Of a stretch of DNA of 64,000 nucleotides, positions 32,820 to 40,952 are shown piece after piece. The notes under the pieces were generated by a model that did no database searches, was not told where the DNA came from, and saw nothing but the letters and a program-made list of their open reading frames with translations. Each line of letters starts with the position of its first letter. The first letter of the stretch is position 1. Position numbers and translations under genes: made by a program. Origin of the DNA: Serratia fonticola (lineage in GTDB: Bacteria; Pseudomonadota; Gammaproteobacteria; Enterobacterales; Enterobacteriaceae); contig NZ_VFMK01000001.1 of NCBI RefSeq assembly GCF_006715025.1, positions 62,001-126,000 on the forward strand, written 5' to 3'.

Positions 32820-33728
32820 TCACAGCTGCCCATGTAATCTGGCACGGAACGACGGTGCCAGCAGGTAATCCCGACACCAGCGGCTGACCTTACCCATGCC
32901 ATCACAGCGGGCGGCAAAGAAAATCTGCGTCGCATGCTTATGTTCCTGCATCGGTTTTTTGACCAATGTCCCCGCATTCAGCAGCGGTAGCGCCAGATGA
33001 TGTGGCACATAACCGATAGCGACGTTACGCTGGATCAGCGCAATGGCCGTCGCAAAATCGGGTACAAACATCGGCTTTTGTCCTTCCAGCAGCCAAGCCT
33101 GCTGTGGCACAAAATTCACTGCAGTATCACGAATGCAAATCGCCGGATACTGGCGTAACTCGGTGTTTTGCAGCGGTTGAATCTGGATCGCCAACGGATG
33201 CTGCGGCCCGACGACAAAGTCCCACTCCAGGTGGCCAATAGACTCGCTGATGATCCCCTCTGTACTGGGTACCGCATGCGGTGCGCCGATCACCAGGTTG
33301 GCCCGTTTACCGTACAGTGCATCCCAACAACCGTTATACACCTCGGTATCTATGGTCAGGCGGGTTGAGGGAAATACCTGCTCGAAATCGCAGATAAACT
33401 CAACGATAGCCGAACGCGGGATGATGTTATTTACGGCAATCGTCAGCTCCTGCTCCACACCACTATGGATCAGTGCAGTATTGCGCCGTAGGGCATCCAG
33501 ATCGTTGAGGATGGTTTTGCTGTGTTGAATGAAATACTCGCCCGCCGGGGTGAGTTCGATATAGCGGCCTTTGCGCAAGAACAGCTCAACACCAAAACTC
33601 TCCTCGAGCTTTTTCACCGTATAGCTGATCGCGGAAGGGACTTTGTTCAGGTGCTCGGCGGCAGTGGTAATGCTCTGGTATTTGGCAACCAGATGAACAA
33701 CGCGTAAAGCTTCGTCGGAGATAAACAT
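32820..33728 (-). CDS. LysR-type transcriptional regulator, AllS-like
   Basis: The 302-residue product has an N-terminal LysR helix-turn-helix (LVAKYQSITTAAEHLNKVPS, AISYTVKKLEESFGVELFLRKGR). Its effector domain resembles E. coli AllS, the activator of allantoin-catabolism genes (ELTIAVNNIIPRSAIVEF, TIDTEVYNGCWDALYG, HLEWDFVVGPQHPLA). The start ATG at 33728 gives the usual length; the upstream extension lacks homology. It lies just downstream of the permease and transcarbamylase cluster, on the same strand but separated by an ERIC element, and is the best candidate for controlling that cluster. Its effector is unknown. Confidence 0.82.
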   Translation of the reverse strand: MFISDEALRVVHLVAKYQSITTAAEHLNKVPSAISYTVKKLEESFGVELFLRKGRYIELTPAGEYFIQHSKTILNDLDALRRNTALIHSGVEQELTIAVNNIIPRSAIVEFICDFEQVFPSTRLTIDTEVYNGCWDALYGKRANLVIGAPHAVPSTEGIISESIGHLEWDFVVGPQHPLAIQIQPLQNTELRQYPAICIRDTAVNFVPQQAWLLEGQKPMFVPDFATAIALIQRNVAIGYVPHHLALPLLNAGTLVKKPMQEHKHATQIFFAARCDGMGKVSRWCRDYLLAPSFRARLHGQL

Positions 33729-33803
33729 AATGATTCCCTGGGAGCATGCCACCGGCAAGGCTATCAGCTAAAAGGCTGGCAGCCCGTTCATTATGCTCAA
33801 TTA

Positions 33804-33993
33804 TATACCTTATGAATTTCGAGTTGCAGCTAGATGACCAGCTTACTCATCCCCAGCCACTTACTTTTAGTCAGTGACTGGGGTGACAAATCTGTCGGGA
33901 ACAGGTTTGAACGCTGTACACAGTGGCCCCGTAAGGGGTAAGGCCCACGGATGGGCCGATAACAACGCTGCTGCTTGAAAGACTACGGGTTAT
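33804..33993 (+). repeat. Long ERIC element next to the permease stop
   Basis: The left end TATACCTTATGAATTTCGAG, the core CATCCCCAGCCACTTACTTT / AGTCAGTGACTGGGGTGAC, and the right end CTGCTTGAAAGACTACGGGT match ERIC. An extra segment of about 70 bp (near 33890-33960) makes it long. The right end is about 3 bp from the permease stop codon (33996-33998). Confidence 0.85.
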
Positions 33994-33995
33994 TT

Positions 33996-35213
33996 TTACC
34001 GACCGATCCTGCTTAGTAATGCATAACCCACGCAAGCCACCAGAATGGAGTCCACAGAAGGAATGGTGGTCAGCGTGAACATGCCTTTGACGGTCATAAA
34101 ACCGACTGCGGAACCGGCGACCCAAGCGACGAAAGTCAGCAGTTTGATCTGTGGCTCAGCGGCCAGCACGTCTTCCTGATAGCCGTGACGACGATAAAGG
34201 AAAAAGTCGGCAATATAGATACCGGCCACCGGCGGCGTGGCGATGCCCAGGAACAGCAGGAACGGAATAAACCAGCCCATGATATCCATGCTGCCAACAA
34301 TGGCTGAAAGGATACCCAATGCCAGAGTGATCTGCCATTTAGGGAAGCGAGTCAGCAGGGTTGAAACCACCAATGTCCCCTGGAACATATTGCCCGCGTT
34401 TCCGGTGATACAGGCGAAAATCAGCAACAGCGCCGCTGGCAATACCGAGCCAAATGCCGCCATCGCCGCCAGCAGAGAGCCTTGGCCGCTCAGAGCACTC
34501 GGCGTTGCCCCCACCCAGTACAGCAAAGGATAAGCGACCAGGAAAGTGATGGATGCCGCGATCAGCGCATGTTTGCGGTTATGCACAAAGCTGCCAAAGT
34601 CCGGCAACGTGGCCACCAGCACAATAATCGTCCCAACCACGGTAGAGACCGCCACGCCGATCTCCATACTGCCCACGCTCTGCACCAGCTCAGCCTGGCC
34701 GTGCGTCGCCACATACAGGATATAGCACAGCACCAGCGCAATAATCGGCACGGCAATTTGCGCCACTTTGCCTAACACCGCAAAACCAAAGGCTGTGGAA
34801 GCAACGAAAATACAGCACCCAGCGGCGACCAGCAGCGGCGTTGGCAAGTTCATGCCATGCTGTGCCAGCAGATCGTGAACCGAATGGCCGAACATATTGG
34901 CCGTTACGGCAATCCAGCCAAACAGGCTGATCGCCATCAGGATATTGATGGCAATCGCCCCACGCTCACCGAACGGATACTTCACGATGCCGTAAGTCGG
35001 CAGACGGGCCTTTTCACCCACGCTGATAGTAATTGCCGCCAAAATCGTCAGGATCAGGCCACCTAATGCCACAACGGTGATCAAACCCGAACGGGATAGC
35101 TGGCTACCCAGGCTGGAAGAAGACAGCAGCACCGGGGTAACCGCAATCCCCAGTAGAATCATCGCGATATGAAAACCAGAGGCGGTATTGATGTTTTCGT
35201 CTGTTTTACGCAT
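33996..35213 (-). CDS. CodB-like NCS1 permease (cytosine/purine/allantoin type)
   Basis: The 405-residue product is a twelve-span membrane protein. Family features include the TPVLLSSSSLGSQLSRSG first span region, YGIVKYPFGERGAIAINILMAISLFGWIAVTANMFG, and ATLPDFGSFVHNRKHALIA. They resemble CodB-type nucleobase:cation symporters. Its genomic position, 41 bp after the allophanate-hydrolase-like gene in a nitrogen-salvage operon, suggests it imports the ureido or heterocyclic substrate of that pathway. The exact substrate cannot be read from sequence. Confidence 0.82.
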   Translation of the reverse strand: MRKTDENINTASGFHIAMILLGIAVTPVLLSSSSLGSQLSRSGLITVVALGGLILTILAAITISVGEKARLPTYGIVKYPFGERGAIAINILMAISLFGWIAVTANMFGHSVHDLLAQHGMNLPTPLLVAAGCCIFVASTAFGFAVLGKVAQIAVPIIALVLCYILYVATHGQAELVQSVGSMEIGVAVSTVVGTIIVLVATLPDFGSFVHNRKHALIAASITFLVAYPLLYWVGATPSALSGQGSLLAAMAAFGSVLPAALLLIFACITGNAGNMFQGTLVVSTLLTRFPKWQITLALGILSAIVGSMDIMGWFIPFLLFLGIATPPVAGIYIADFFLYRRHGYQEDVLAAEPQIKLLTFVAWVAGSAVGFMTVKGMFTLTTIPSVDSILVACVGYALLSRIGR

Positions 35214-35254
35214 ACATTACTCCTTGTGAGTCAATGTCTTGAACACTGCGAAAC

Positions 35255-35647
35255 TCAACCGGTAAAGGCTTCTCCGGTATACTGGCGCCAACCGCCGTGC
35301 TCGGTGATTTCCTTTTGCCCAGCCACCAGCCAGGGTTCCGCCAGTACGCCCAACACTTCACTGCCGTCGAGCAATTTCACCTTGCCGATCGCCAACCCTG
35401 CCGGTTCACTCAGTAACAAAGTGGCAAACGACGCCATAGGCAGTTGCCAAAGTTCCAATGCGACAGAAACGCCGCCTTCCATCACCCGAATCATGCCAGG
35501 GTGACGATCGTTAATACTCCACAGCCGGTAATGGGCATCGGTCTGGTCTTCACGGATAAAAACGCCGCCCGCTGCAATCATGTTGCCGTTCAGTTCCAGA
35601 CCGCGCATCAAGGTGCCATTAACGGCGACCAATGTTGTCAAACTCAT
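35255..35647 (-). CDS. Stand-alone allophanate hydrolase C-terminal-domain protein
   Basis: The 130-residue product resembles only the C-terminal domain of allophanate hydrolase (AtzF/DUR1 type): LVAVNGTLMRGLELNGNMIAAGG, HYRLWSINDRHPGMIRVMEGG, VALELWQLPMASFATLLLS, GIGKV-like GKVKLLDGSEVLGVLAEP, and HGGWRQY. The amidase domain normally fused to it is missing here and from the rest of the window. In bifunctional enzymes this domain acts after the amidase, on a carboxylated intermediate that releases ammonia and CO2. It sits between the carbamate kinase gene and the permease gene with 41-bp gaps on both sides. Confidence 0.8.
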   Translation of the reverse strand: MSLTTLVAVNGTLMRGLELNGNMIAAGGVFIREDQTDAHYRLWSINDRHPGMIRVMEGGVSVALELWQLPMASFATLLLSEPAGLAIGKVKLLDGSEVLGVLAEPWLVAGQKEITEHGGWRQYTGEAFTG

Positions 35648-35688
35648 GTGTTGTTCCCTTTTTTGTTATCGCTAAGAGCCTAATCGGA

Positions 35689-36648
35689 TTAGCGGGTAAT
35701 CCAGGTGCCGGTCTGGTGATTCAGTGCGGCTTTAATGGCCTGCGGGCGGGTGATCAACCCCTGACCGTTTTTTCCCTGTTGCTTGCTGTTGATGACAAAC
35801 CGCAGGATGGCTTCGATTTTCGGCTGCATGCTGCCTGCGCCAAACTGCCCCTGCAGCAGTAAATCCTGCGCCTGTTCAATACTTAAGGTATCCAGCCACT
35901 GCTGCTGCGGCGTGCCAAAATTAATCGCAACCTGTTCAACACCGGTCGGGATCATCAACAGATCCGCGCCCAGTTGTTCTGCCAACAGGGCGGAAGCCAG
36001 ATCCTTGTCGATCACCGCTTCCACGCCTCGTAGCTGTTGATGTTCATCCTGTACGACCGGGATCCCACCGCCGCCACAGGCGATCACGATGCAGCCCTGC
36101 GCCAACAGTTGAGCAATGACTTCCCGTTCCATGATCTCCAGTGGCTCAGGCGACGGTACCGTACGCCGCCAGCCACGCCCCGCATCCTCCATCACTGTCC
36201 AACCCAGCTTCTGTTGGCGCTCCAGCGCCGTCTGGCGATCGAAGAAAGCGCCTACCGGTTTGCTTGGATGCTGGAAGGCCGCATCATCTGCGCTGACCCG
36301 GGTTTGGGTCACCAATGCCACGACGATCCGCTGAATACCCCGGCGCTGCAGTTCGTTATGCAAAGCCTTCTGGAACATGTAGCCAATCGCACCCTGTGTA
36401 TCGCCCACGGCATAGTCGAGCGGGACCGGTGCCACCTCTTCTGCCGCCAGTTCCGAACGACGCAGGATAAAACCGACCTGCGGGCCGTTGCCGTGCGTCA
36501 GTACCAGATCCCAGCCCGCTTCAACCATCTCGGCAATATGTTGCACGGTCTCCATCACCGCCTGATACTGATCCGGGATGCTGTTATGCCGATCGTTCTG
36601 GATCAGCGCATTGCCCCCCACGGCAACCACCGCTAAAGGTCTGCTCAT
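35689..36648 (-). CDS. Catabolic carbamate kinase
   Basis: The 319-residue product is an amino-acid-kinase-fold carbamate kinase that transfers phosphate from carbamoyl phosphate to ADP, giving ATP plus ammonia and CO2. Visible motifs are VVAVGGNAL, DLVLTHGNGPQVGFILRRSE, DYAVGDTQGAIGYMFQKAL, VIACGGGGIPVV and EAVIDKDLASALLAEQLGADLL. It resembles the allantoin-linked enzyme of E. coli (AllK, formerly YbcF). The start overlaps the DUF1116 gene by 4 bp (ATGA), tying it to the transcarbamylase genes that would supply carbamoyl phosphate. Confidence 0.9.
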   Translation of the reverse strand: MSRPLAVVAVGGNALIQNDRHNSIPDQYQAVMETVQHIAEMVEAGWDLVLTHGNGPQVGFILRRSELAAEEVAPVPLDYAVGDTQGAIGYMFQKALHNELQRRGIQRIVVALVTQTRVSADDAAFQHPSKPVGAFFDRQTALERQQKLGWTVMEDAGRGWRRTVPSPEPLEIMEREVIAQLLAQGCIVIACGGGGIPVVQDEHQQLRGVEAVIDKDLASALLAEQLGADLLMIPTGVEQVAINFGTPQQQWLDTLSIEQAQDLLLQGQFGAGSMQPKIEAILRFVINSKQQGKNGQGLITRPQAIKAALNHQTGTWITR

Positions 36649-38066
36649 GTTGGCTCTCCTGTGGGTAGCGACTGGGCCAGGGCCTGGATCGCCTCAACAA
36701 AACAAGGCATCGGTGCGGTAGTAATACCGGCGCCAATCTGCCCGACGCCGGCCTGCTTATGGGCAATACCGGTATTAATCACCGGCAGTATCTGGCGATC
36801 GGCCACTTTACGGGCATCGATCCCCGCCGCCGTTGGCGCAAAGTTCAGTGCGGGCAAGGTAAACGCCGGGTTGGCCCCCACGGTGATCGCCTGCATACGA
36901 CGGCTGTTGTTGGTGGCATCGGCCGGTGTTCCACCGACAAATTTCACGATGGCCGGTGAGGACGCCATGGCAAAGCCGCCCACGCCAGCGGTTTCGGTGA
37001 TAGCGCTGTCCCCCAGATCCGCTGCGGCATCGTCAACGCCGTAGCCCGGGAAGAACAACCCTTCAACCGCGTTGGCGGGTGCCTGGAACCAACGATCGCC
37101 GGTGCCGGACAAACGAATACCGAAATTGACCCCGTTGCGCGCCATCACCGTGACCATCGAACTGTATGGCACGCCGGTAGCGGCATCCATCATGGCTTTA
37201 CACGCCGCCATCGACAGATTGAGGAAGAAGTGATCGTTACCCGTAATAAACGCCACCGCACGCTGTAGCGTTTCCAGCGGCAGGTTGCAGGCCAGCAAGG
37301 CGGGCACCAGACGTTTAATCAACAGCCCCGTTGCCGCAGAATTACGGTTGTGGACCTCATCCCCCATGTGCAACGCCTGCGCCATCAGCGGTTTCAGCTC
37401 CAGCTCCCCAATCTGACGCACCGCCGCTTTCAATGCGGGAGCCAGCTCTTGCTTCATCCAGTGCAGGCGTTGCAAGACTTCTTCATTGTTGGCTCCGAAG
37501 CGCAGTACCTTGCCCAACCCTTCGTTGAAATTGCTGAACGCCCGCTGGCCGTTGGTTTTATTCTCAATCACCCACACTGGCATCGACGGGCTGATGATCC
37601 CGGCCATCGGCCCAACCGCCTGATGATGATGGCAAGGTTCCAGTGCAACCAGGCCGTCGACGATCAGGCGCTCGGCGGCTTGATGGTCATTTGCCCAACC
37701 TTCGAACAGGATCGCACCAATGATTGCGCCCTTCACCGGACCACACATTTCTGGCCAGGCAATCGGCGGCCCAGAGTGCAGGATCAGCTTGCGTTGAGCC
37801 ATGGCAGCGATGGCTTCCCCCGCGCTCATCACATCGATAAGCACCGGCTGTGCGCTCAGGTAACGTTCAAACGCGATCTGATTGGCTTGTTCCACCAACG
37901 GGTGGCGGATCAACGCCGCCAGATCCAGTCCAGCCTGGACGTTACCCATCGCGGGCGGTTGCCAGTGCAGAGCGACAACGTCGCCCAGCGCCTGTTGCAA
38001 GTTATCGGCAAATCCGGCCAACCCGGCGTTAACCACTTTCAGTGGCTGCTGAAATAATGGGTTCAT
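36645..38066 (-). CDS. DUF1116 protein, AllG (YlbE)-like transcarbamylase subunit
   Basis: The 473-residue product matches the DUF1116/YlbE family. It shows LHSGPPIAWPEMCGPVKGAI, GLVALEPCHHHQAVGPMAG, SPSMPVWVIEN, GDEVHNRNSAATGLLIKRL, ITGNDHFFLNLSMAACKAMMDAA and ARNGVNFGIRLSG. E. coli AllF, AllG and AllH (formerly FdrA, YlbE, YlbF) together form oxamate transcarbamylase, which phosphorolyses oxalurate to oxamate and carbamoyl phosphate. The gene overlaps FdrA (38063-38066) and the carbamate kinase (36645-36648) by 4 bp each. Confidence 0.85.
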   Translation of the reverse strand: MNPLFQQPLKVVNAGLAGFADNLQQALGDVVALHWQPPAMGNVQAGLDLAALIRHPLVEQANQIAFERYLSAQPVLIDVMSAGEAIAAMAQRKLILHSGPPIAWPEMCGPVKGAIIGAILFEGWANDHQAAERLIVDGLVALEPCHHHQAVGPMAGIISPSMPVWVIENKTNGQRAFSNFNEGLGKVLRFGANNEEVLQRLHWMKQELAPALKAAVRQIGELELKPLMAQALHMGDEVHNRNSAATGLLIKRLVPALLACNLPLETLQRAVAFITGNDHFFLNLSMAACKAMMDAATGVPYSSMVTVMARNGVNFGIRLSGTGDRWFQAPANAVEGLFFPGYGVDDAAADLGDSAITETAGVGGFAMASSPAIVKFVGGTPADATNNSRRMQAITVGANPAFTLPALNFAPTAAGIDARKVADRQILPVINTGIAHKQAGVGQIGAGITTAPMPCFVEAIQALAQSLPTGEPT

Positions 38067-39622
38067 GCTGTTTCTCCGTTTTTCTCAGCCTGAATATGAG
38101 CAACCTGGCTGGCCCACAGCGCCGCCTGGGCGTTGCAACCCGCAACCAGTACGCCAGCCTGACGCAAGGCCGCAACCTGGCGTGAACGTTGTTGCGGATC
38201 GGCTTCAGTACCACAGACATGGGCAATCAACACCGGCCCATTCTGGTTGTCGTGCTGACTCAGCAGCGCCAGCAATTCGGTCGCAGGCTCAGCGGCTGCG
38301 CCATACCCCAGTACCAGATCAAACAGCACCACGGCGGTATCGGCATCGTTCAACTCAGCCACAATGCGCTGGTTACGCAGGGTGGGATCAATCATCGGGT
38401 GTGGTCGGCCACGGGTAAAATCATCGTCGCCCATGTCAATCAGCGTGTGCCCTTGGCTACGCCAGATATCGGCCAGTTTGGCGTTGCCGGCGACCGGCGT
38501 ATTGGATGCGGCGCTGAACCCTTGCTGTTGGCATAACAACTGCCCTTCATAGCAGAAGGTGCCTCCCGCAAAAACGCCTCGAATGGCCCGGCGTGTGGCG
38601 GGCAACCGCACACTGGCTTGCTGTAGCATCTGCACATCCTGGGGCGGGATGATGGTCACCGGATCGGCTACTACATTGCCCTTAACCTGCGCTACCGCAA
38701 TCTCGGCGGCATCGGCCAAGGTAGCCGCAGCGGTGATCCCTGGGCGAGTGATCGCTTCAGGAGCCGCCCCCAGGAAGTTGACCACCACCGGTTTGCCACA
38801 GGCCTGCGCCCGTTCAAGAATACGCTCTGCCACCGGGCGCGCCGGGGGTTTGGAAATCAATACAATCACCTGAGTGGCGGGATCGGCAGCCAACGCCTGC
38901 AACCCGTGCAGCATGGAAATCCCGCCTATCGCTTCATGCAGATCGTGTCCACCAGTGCCCAATGCCTGCGAAATCCCGGCACCAAGCTGGTCAATGCGGC
39001 AGCTCACTTCCTGCAGACCGGTCCCCGAGGCCCCCACAATGCCAATCGAACCTCTGTTCACCACGTTGGCAAACCCTAATGGCAAGCCATTGATAATGGC
39101 AGTACCACAATCCGGCCCCATCACCAGGCGGTTTTTACGTTGAGCCAGTTGCTTGATCTGCTTTTCCTGCTCCAGGCTGACGTTGTCGCTGAACAACATC
39201 ACGTTCATGTCCAACTGCAGAGCCTTGATGGCCTCTGCCGCCGCATAATCTCCCGGCACGGAAATCAGTGCCAGATTGAGGTCGGGCTGTTGCTCGACAG
39301 CCATCTCCAGGCTCACCAGTTGTGGGGTTCGCGGGCCATCGGAAGCGCTTTCCTGCGGTTTGCTGTTGAGCCGCTGGTGCGCTATCTCCAGCGCCTCGCT
39401 GCAGGCCGTGGCCTCGCCCCGGACGGCAATAATCAGATCGTTCGGCCCCGCTTTACAGCCATCGTCCAAACCGGCATCGCGCAGTTGAGCGAGGTTAGTC
39501 GCCGTTCCCATTACCACCGAGGCCTGTTCGATACCAGGCAGTTGGCCGATCTGCGCCGAAATCTGCATCAGCGAAACCGAGTCCTGATAGAGATTGGCAA
39601 AAACTTTATGCATTACACTCAT
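38063..39622 (-). CDS. fdrA: FdrA family protein, AllF-like transcarbamylase subunit
   Basis: The 519-residue product has the acyl-CoA synthetase-like fold of FdrA. It shows YQDSVSLMQIS at the N-terminus, NVMLFSDNVSLEQE, GPDCGTAIINGLPLGFANV, the nucleotide-binding GIVGASGTGLQEV, GTGGHDLHEAIGG and GRPHPMIDPTLRNQRI. It is shorter than E. coli FdrA (555), lacking the C-terminal extension. The ATG at 39622 has AGGT about 8 bp upstream; a later ATG at 39613 is possible. It is coupled by ATGA overlap to DUF1116, and DUF2877 lies 111 bp upstream. Confidence 0.85.
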   Translation of the reverse strand: MSVMHKVFANLYQDSVSLMQISAQIGQLPGIEQASVVMGTATNLAQLRDAGLDDGCKAGPNDLIIAVRGEATACSEALEIAHQRLNSKPQESASDGPRTPQLVSLEMAVEQQPDLNLALISVPGDYAAAEAIKALQLDMNVMLFSDNVSLEQEKQIKQLAQRKNRLVMGPDCGTAIINGLPLGFANVVNRGSIGIVGASGTGLQEVSCRIDQLGAGISQALGTGGHDLHEAIGGISMLHGLQALAADPATQVIVLISKPPARPVAERILERAQACGKPVVVNFLGAAPEAITRPGITAAATLADAAEIAVAQVKGNVVADPVTIIPPQDVQMLQQASVRLPATRRAIRGVFAGGTFCYEGQLLCQQQGFSAASNTPVAGNAKLADIWRSQGHTLIDMGDDDFTRGRPHPMIDPTLRNQRIVAELNDADTAVVLFDLVLGYGAAAEPATELLALLSQHDNQNGPVLIAHVCGTEADPQQRSRQVAALRQAGVLVAGCNAQAALWASQVAHIQAEKNGETA

Positions 39623-39675
39623 CGTATTTACCTGTTCGATATTTACCCAAAACCAGGATCTGGGCAAAAGGGTTT

Positions 39676-39704
39676 CATGCTAAAAATCATTCATTTTCAG
39701 CATG
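39676..39704. promoter_or_regulatory. Dyad between the DUF2877 and FdrA genes
   Basis: The 12-base arms CATGCTAAAAAT and ATTTTCAGCATG (11 of 12 complementary) with a five-base centre lie 54-82 bp upstream of the FdrA start. It could be a regulator-binding site for an internal promoter or an RNA hairpin separating DUF2877 from FdrA expression. Confidence 0.5.
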
Positions 39705-39733
39705 TTAAATCATCGTTCTCATTGAGTTCCGGA

Positions 39734-40630
39734 TCAGAGCGAACTTCGCAGCGTTCTCAAGCCATGTAATATCCCGGCTAAACAATCCACACCGGACGAA
39801 GCGCCAAACTGCATCACTTCCAGCGCCGCAGCCTGCACCTGTGTGGTGGAGGTCGCGGAACCCAACACTGACATCAGTTGGTCGATCGGGGCCGAGAAGT
39901 GGCCCTCTAAGGCGCGTGCCAGATAATGCCGACTGATATCGTTGGTGCAGGCCAGTTGGCTGCCGATAAGACGACGCATGACGCTGTCATGGCTGGCAAT
40001 AGCAGGAAGCTTCCGCCACGGCCACAGTGCCGCCATATAGCCCAAGAGATAGTCATCACCATCTGGCGTCAGCCCACGCCCATAACCAATCAGGGCGTTC
40101 ACTTCTCCTGCCAACTGCTCTGGGCTATCTGTCAGCCCAAGCGTTACGATCCGTGGCGGCGGGTAGCGTAATGCACCGCTTTGCACCATGCCGGGCAACA
40201 ACTGCACATCGCTTTCGCTGTGATGCTGGTGGCAATACTGACCGAGTTGCCACGCCAGCGTGGCGTAATGGCTCAACGTATCCAGCAAAGCAAGGGGGTT
40301 TGCTTCCGGCAGGCGCTGCGCAGGCTGCCAGCGGGGGGCAAGCCCCAGTGCAATGCACCAGCCCCCCCCTTGCAACGTACCCTGCTGAAAAGTGGCCAGC
40401 TGTCCAATCTGGGCATGATGGCGCCAATCCCACTCGCCACTGACCGGGATGCGAATAGCATCCGGCAAATCTTGAAAATCCCCACTCAGTAGCGGCAACA
40501 GATAGCCATCAGGGTGACGCAGATTTAACGAACGCTGAAAGCAGCTGTGCACCTGGAGCCGGTCATGGTTCGCTAACCTGCTGGCCGCCAGATAACCCAC
40601 AGAAAGTGCCGAAAACGCCGTGACTGCCAT
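39734..40630 (-). CDS. DUF2877 protein, AllH (YlbF)-like transcarbamylase subunit
   Basis: The 298-residue product shows the DUF2877 hallmark IGYGRGLTPDGDDYLLGYMAAL, plus an N-terminal HSCFQRSLNLRH segment and the C-terminal SSGVDCLAGILHGLR. It is the counterpart of E. coli AllH. It precedes FdrA and DUF1116 on the minus strand, completing the three-subunit set. The upstream 322 bp hold a palindromic repeat array rather than a gene. Confidence 0.82.
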   Translation of the reverse strand: MAVTAFSALSVGYLAASRLANHDRLQVHSCFQRSLNLRHPDGYLLPLLSGDFQDLPDAIRIPVSGEWDWRHHAQIGQLATFQQGTLQGGGWCIALGLAPRWQPAQRLPEANPLALLDTLSHYATLAWQLGQYCHQHHSESDVQLLPGMVQSGALRYPPPRIVTLGLTDSPEQLAGEVNALIGYGRGLTPDGDDYLLGYMAALWPWRKLPAIASHDSVMRRLIGSQLACTNDISRHYLARALEGHFSAPIDQLMSVLGSATSTTQVQAAALEVMQFGASSGVDCLAGILHGLRTLRSSL

Positions 40631-40689
40631 TTGCCTACTCCTGAAAACTCTGCCATTCCGGGGGAGACATCTTGGCTCCGTGCTATGCC

Positions 40690-40951
40690 CCTCACCCTAA
40701 CCCTCTCCCCCTGGAGAGGGCACCGATCGCGTTCACTGATGTTCCTGCGTAATACCTTTACCCCTCACTTTCCGAAGCCGTACGGACTCATCAAGCGCTC
40801 CGACCCTAACCCTCTCCCCCTGGAGAGGGAACCGATCGCGTTCACTGATGTTCCTGCGTAATACCTTTACCCCTACTTTCCGAAGCCGTACGGACTCATC
40901 AAGCGCTCCGGCCCGCTCCCTCTCCCTGTGGGAGAGGGAGCGGGTGAGGGC
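40690..40951. repeat. BIME-like array with a 109-bp tandem unit
   Basis: Three GGAGAGGG hairpins occur at intervals of 109 bp (near 40713, 40822, 40931). The two full units between them are nearly identical (CACCGATCGCGTTCACTGAT through TCATCAAGCGCTCC). The array opens with CCCCTCACCCTAACCCTCTC and closes with GGGAGAGGGAGCGGGTGAGG, inverted copies of one another. It fills most of the 322-bp gap between the hydrolase gene and DUF2877, and so lies inside the putative operon. Confidence 0.8.
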
Positions 40952-40952
40952 A

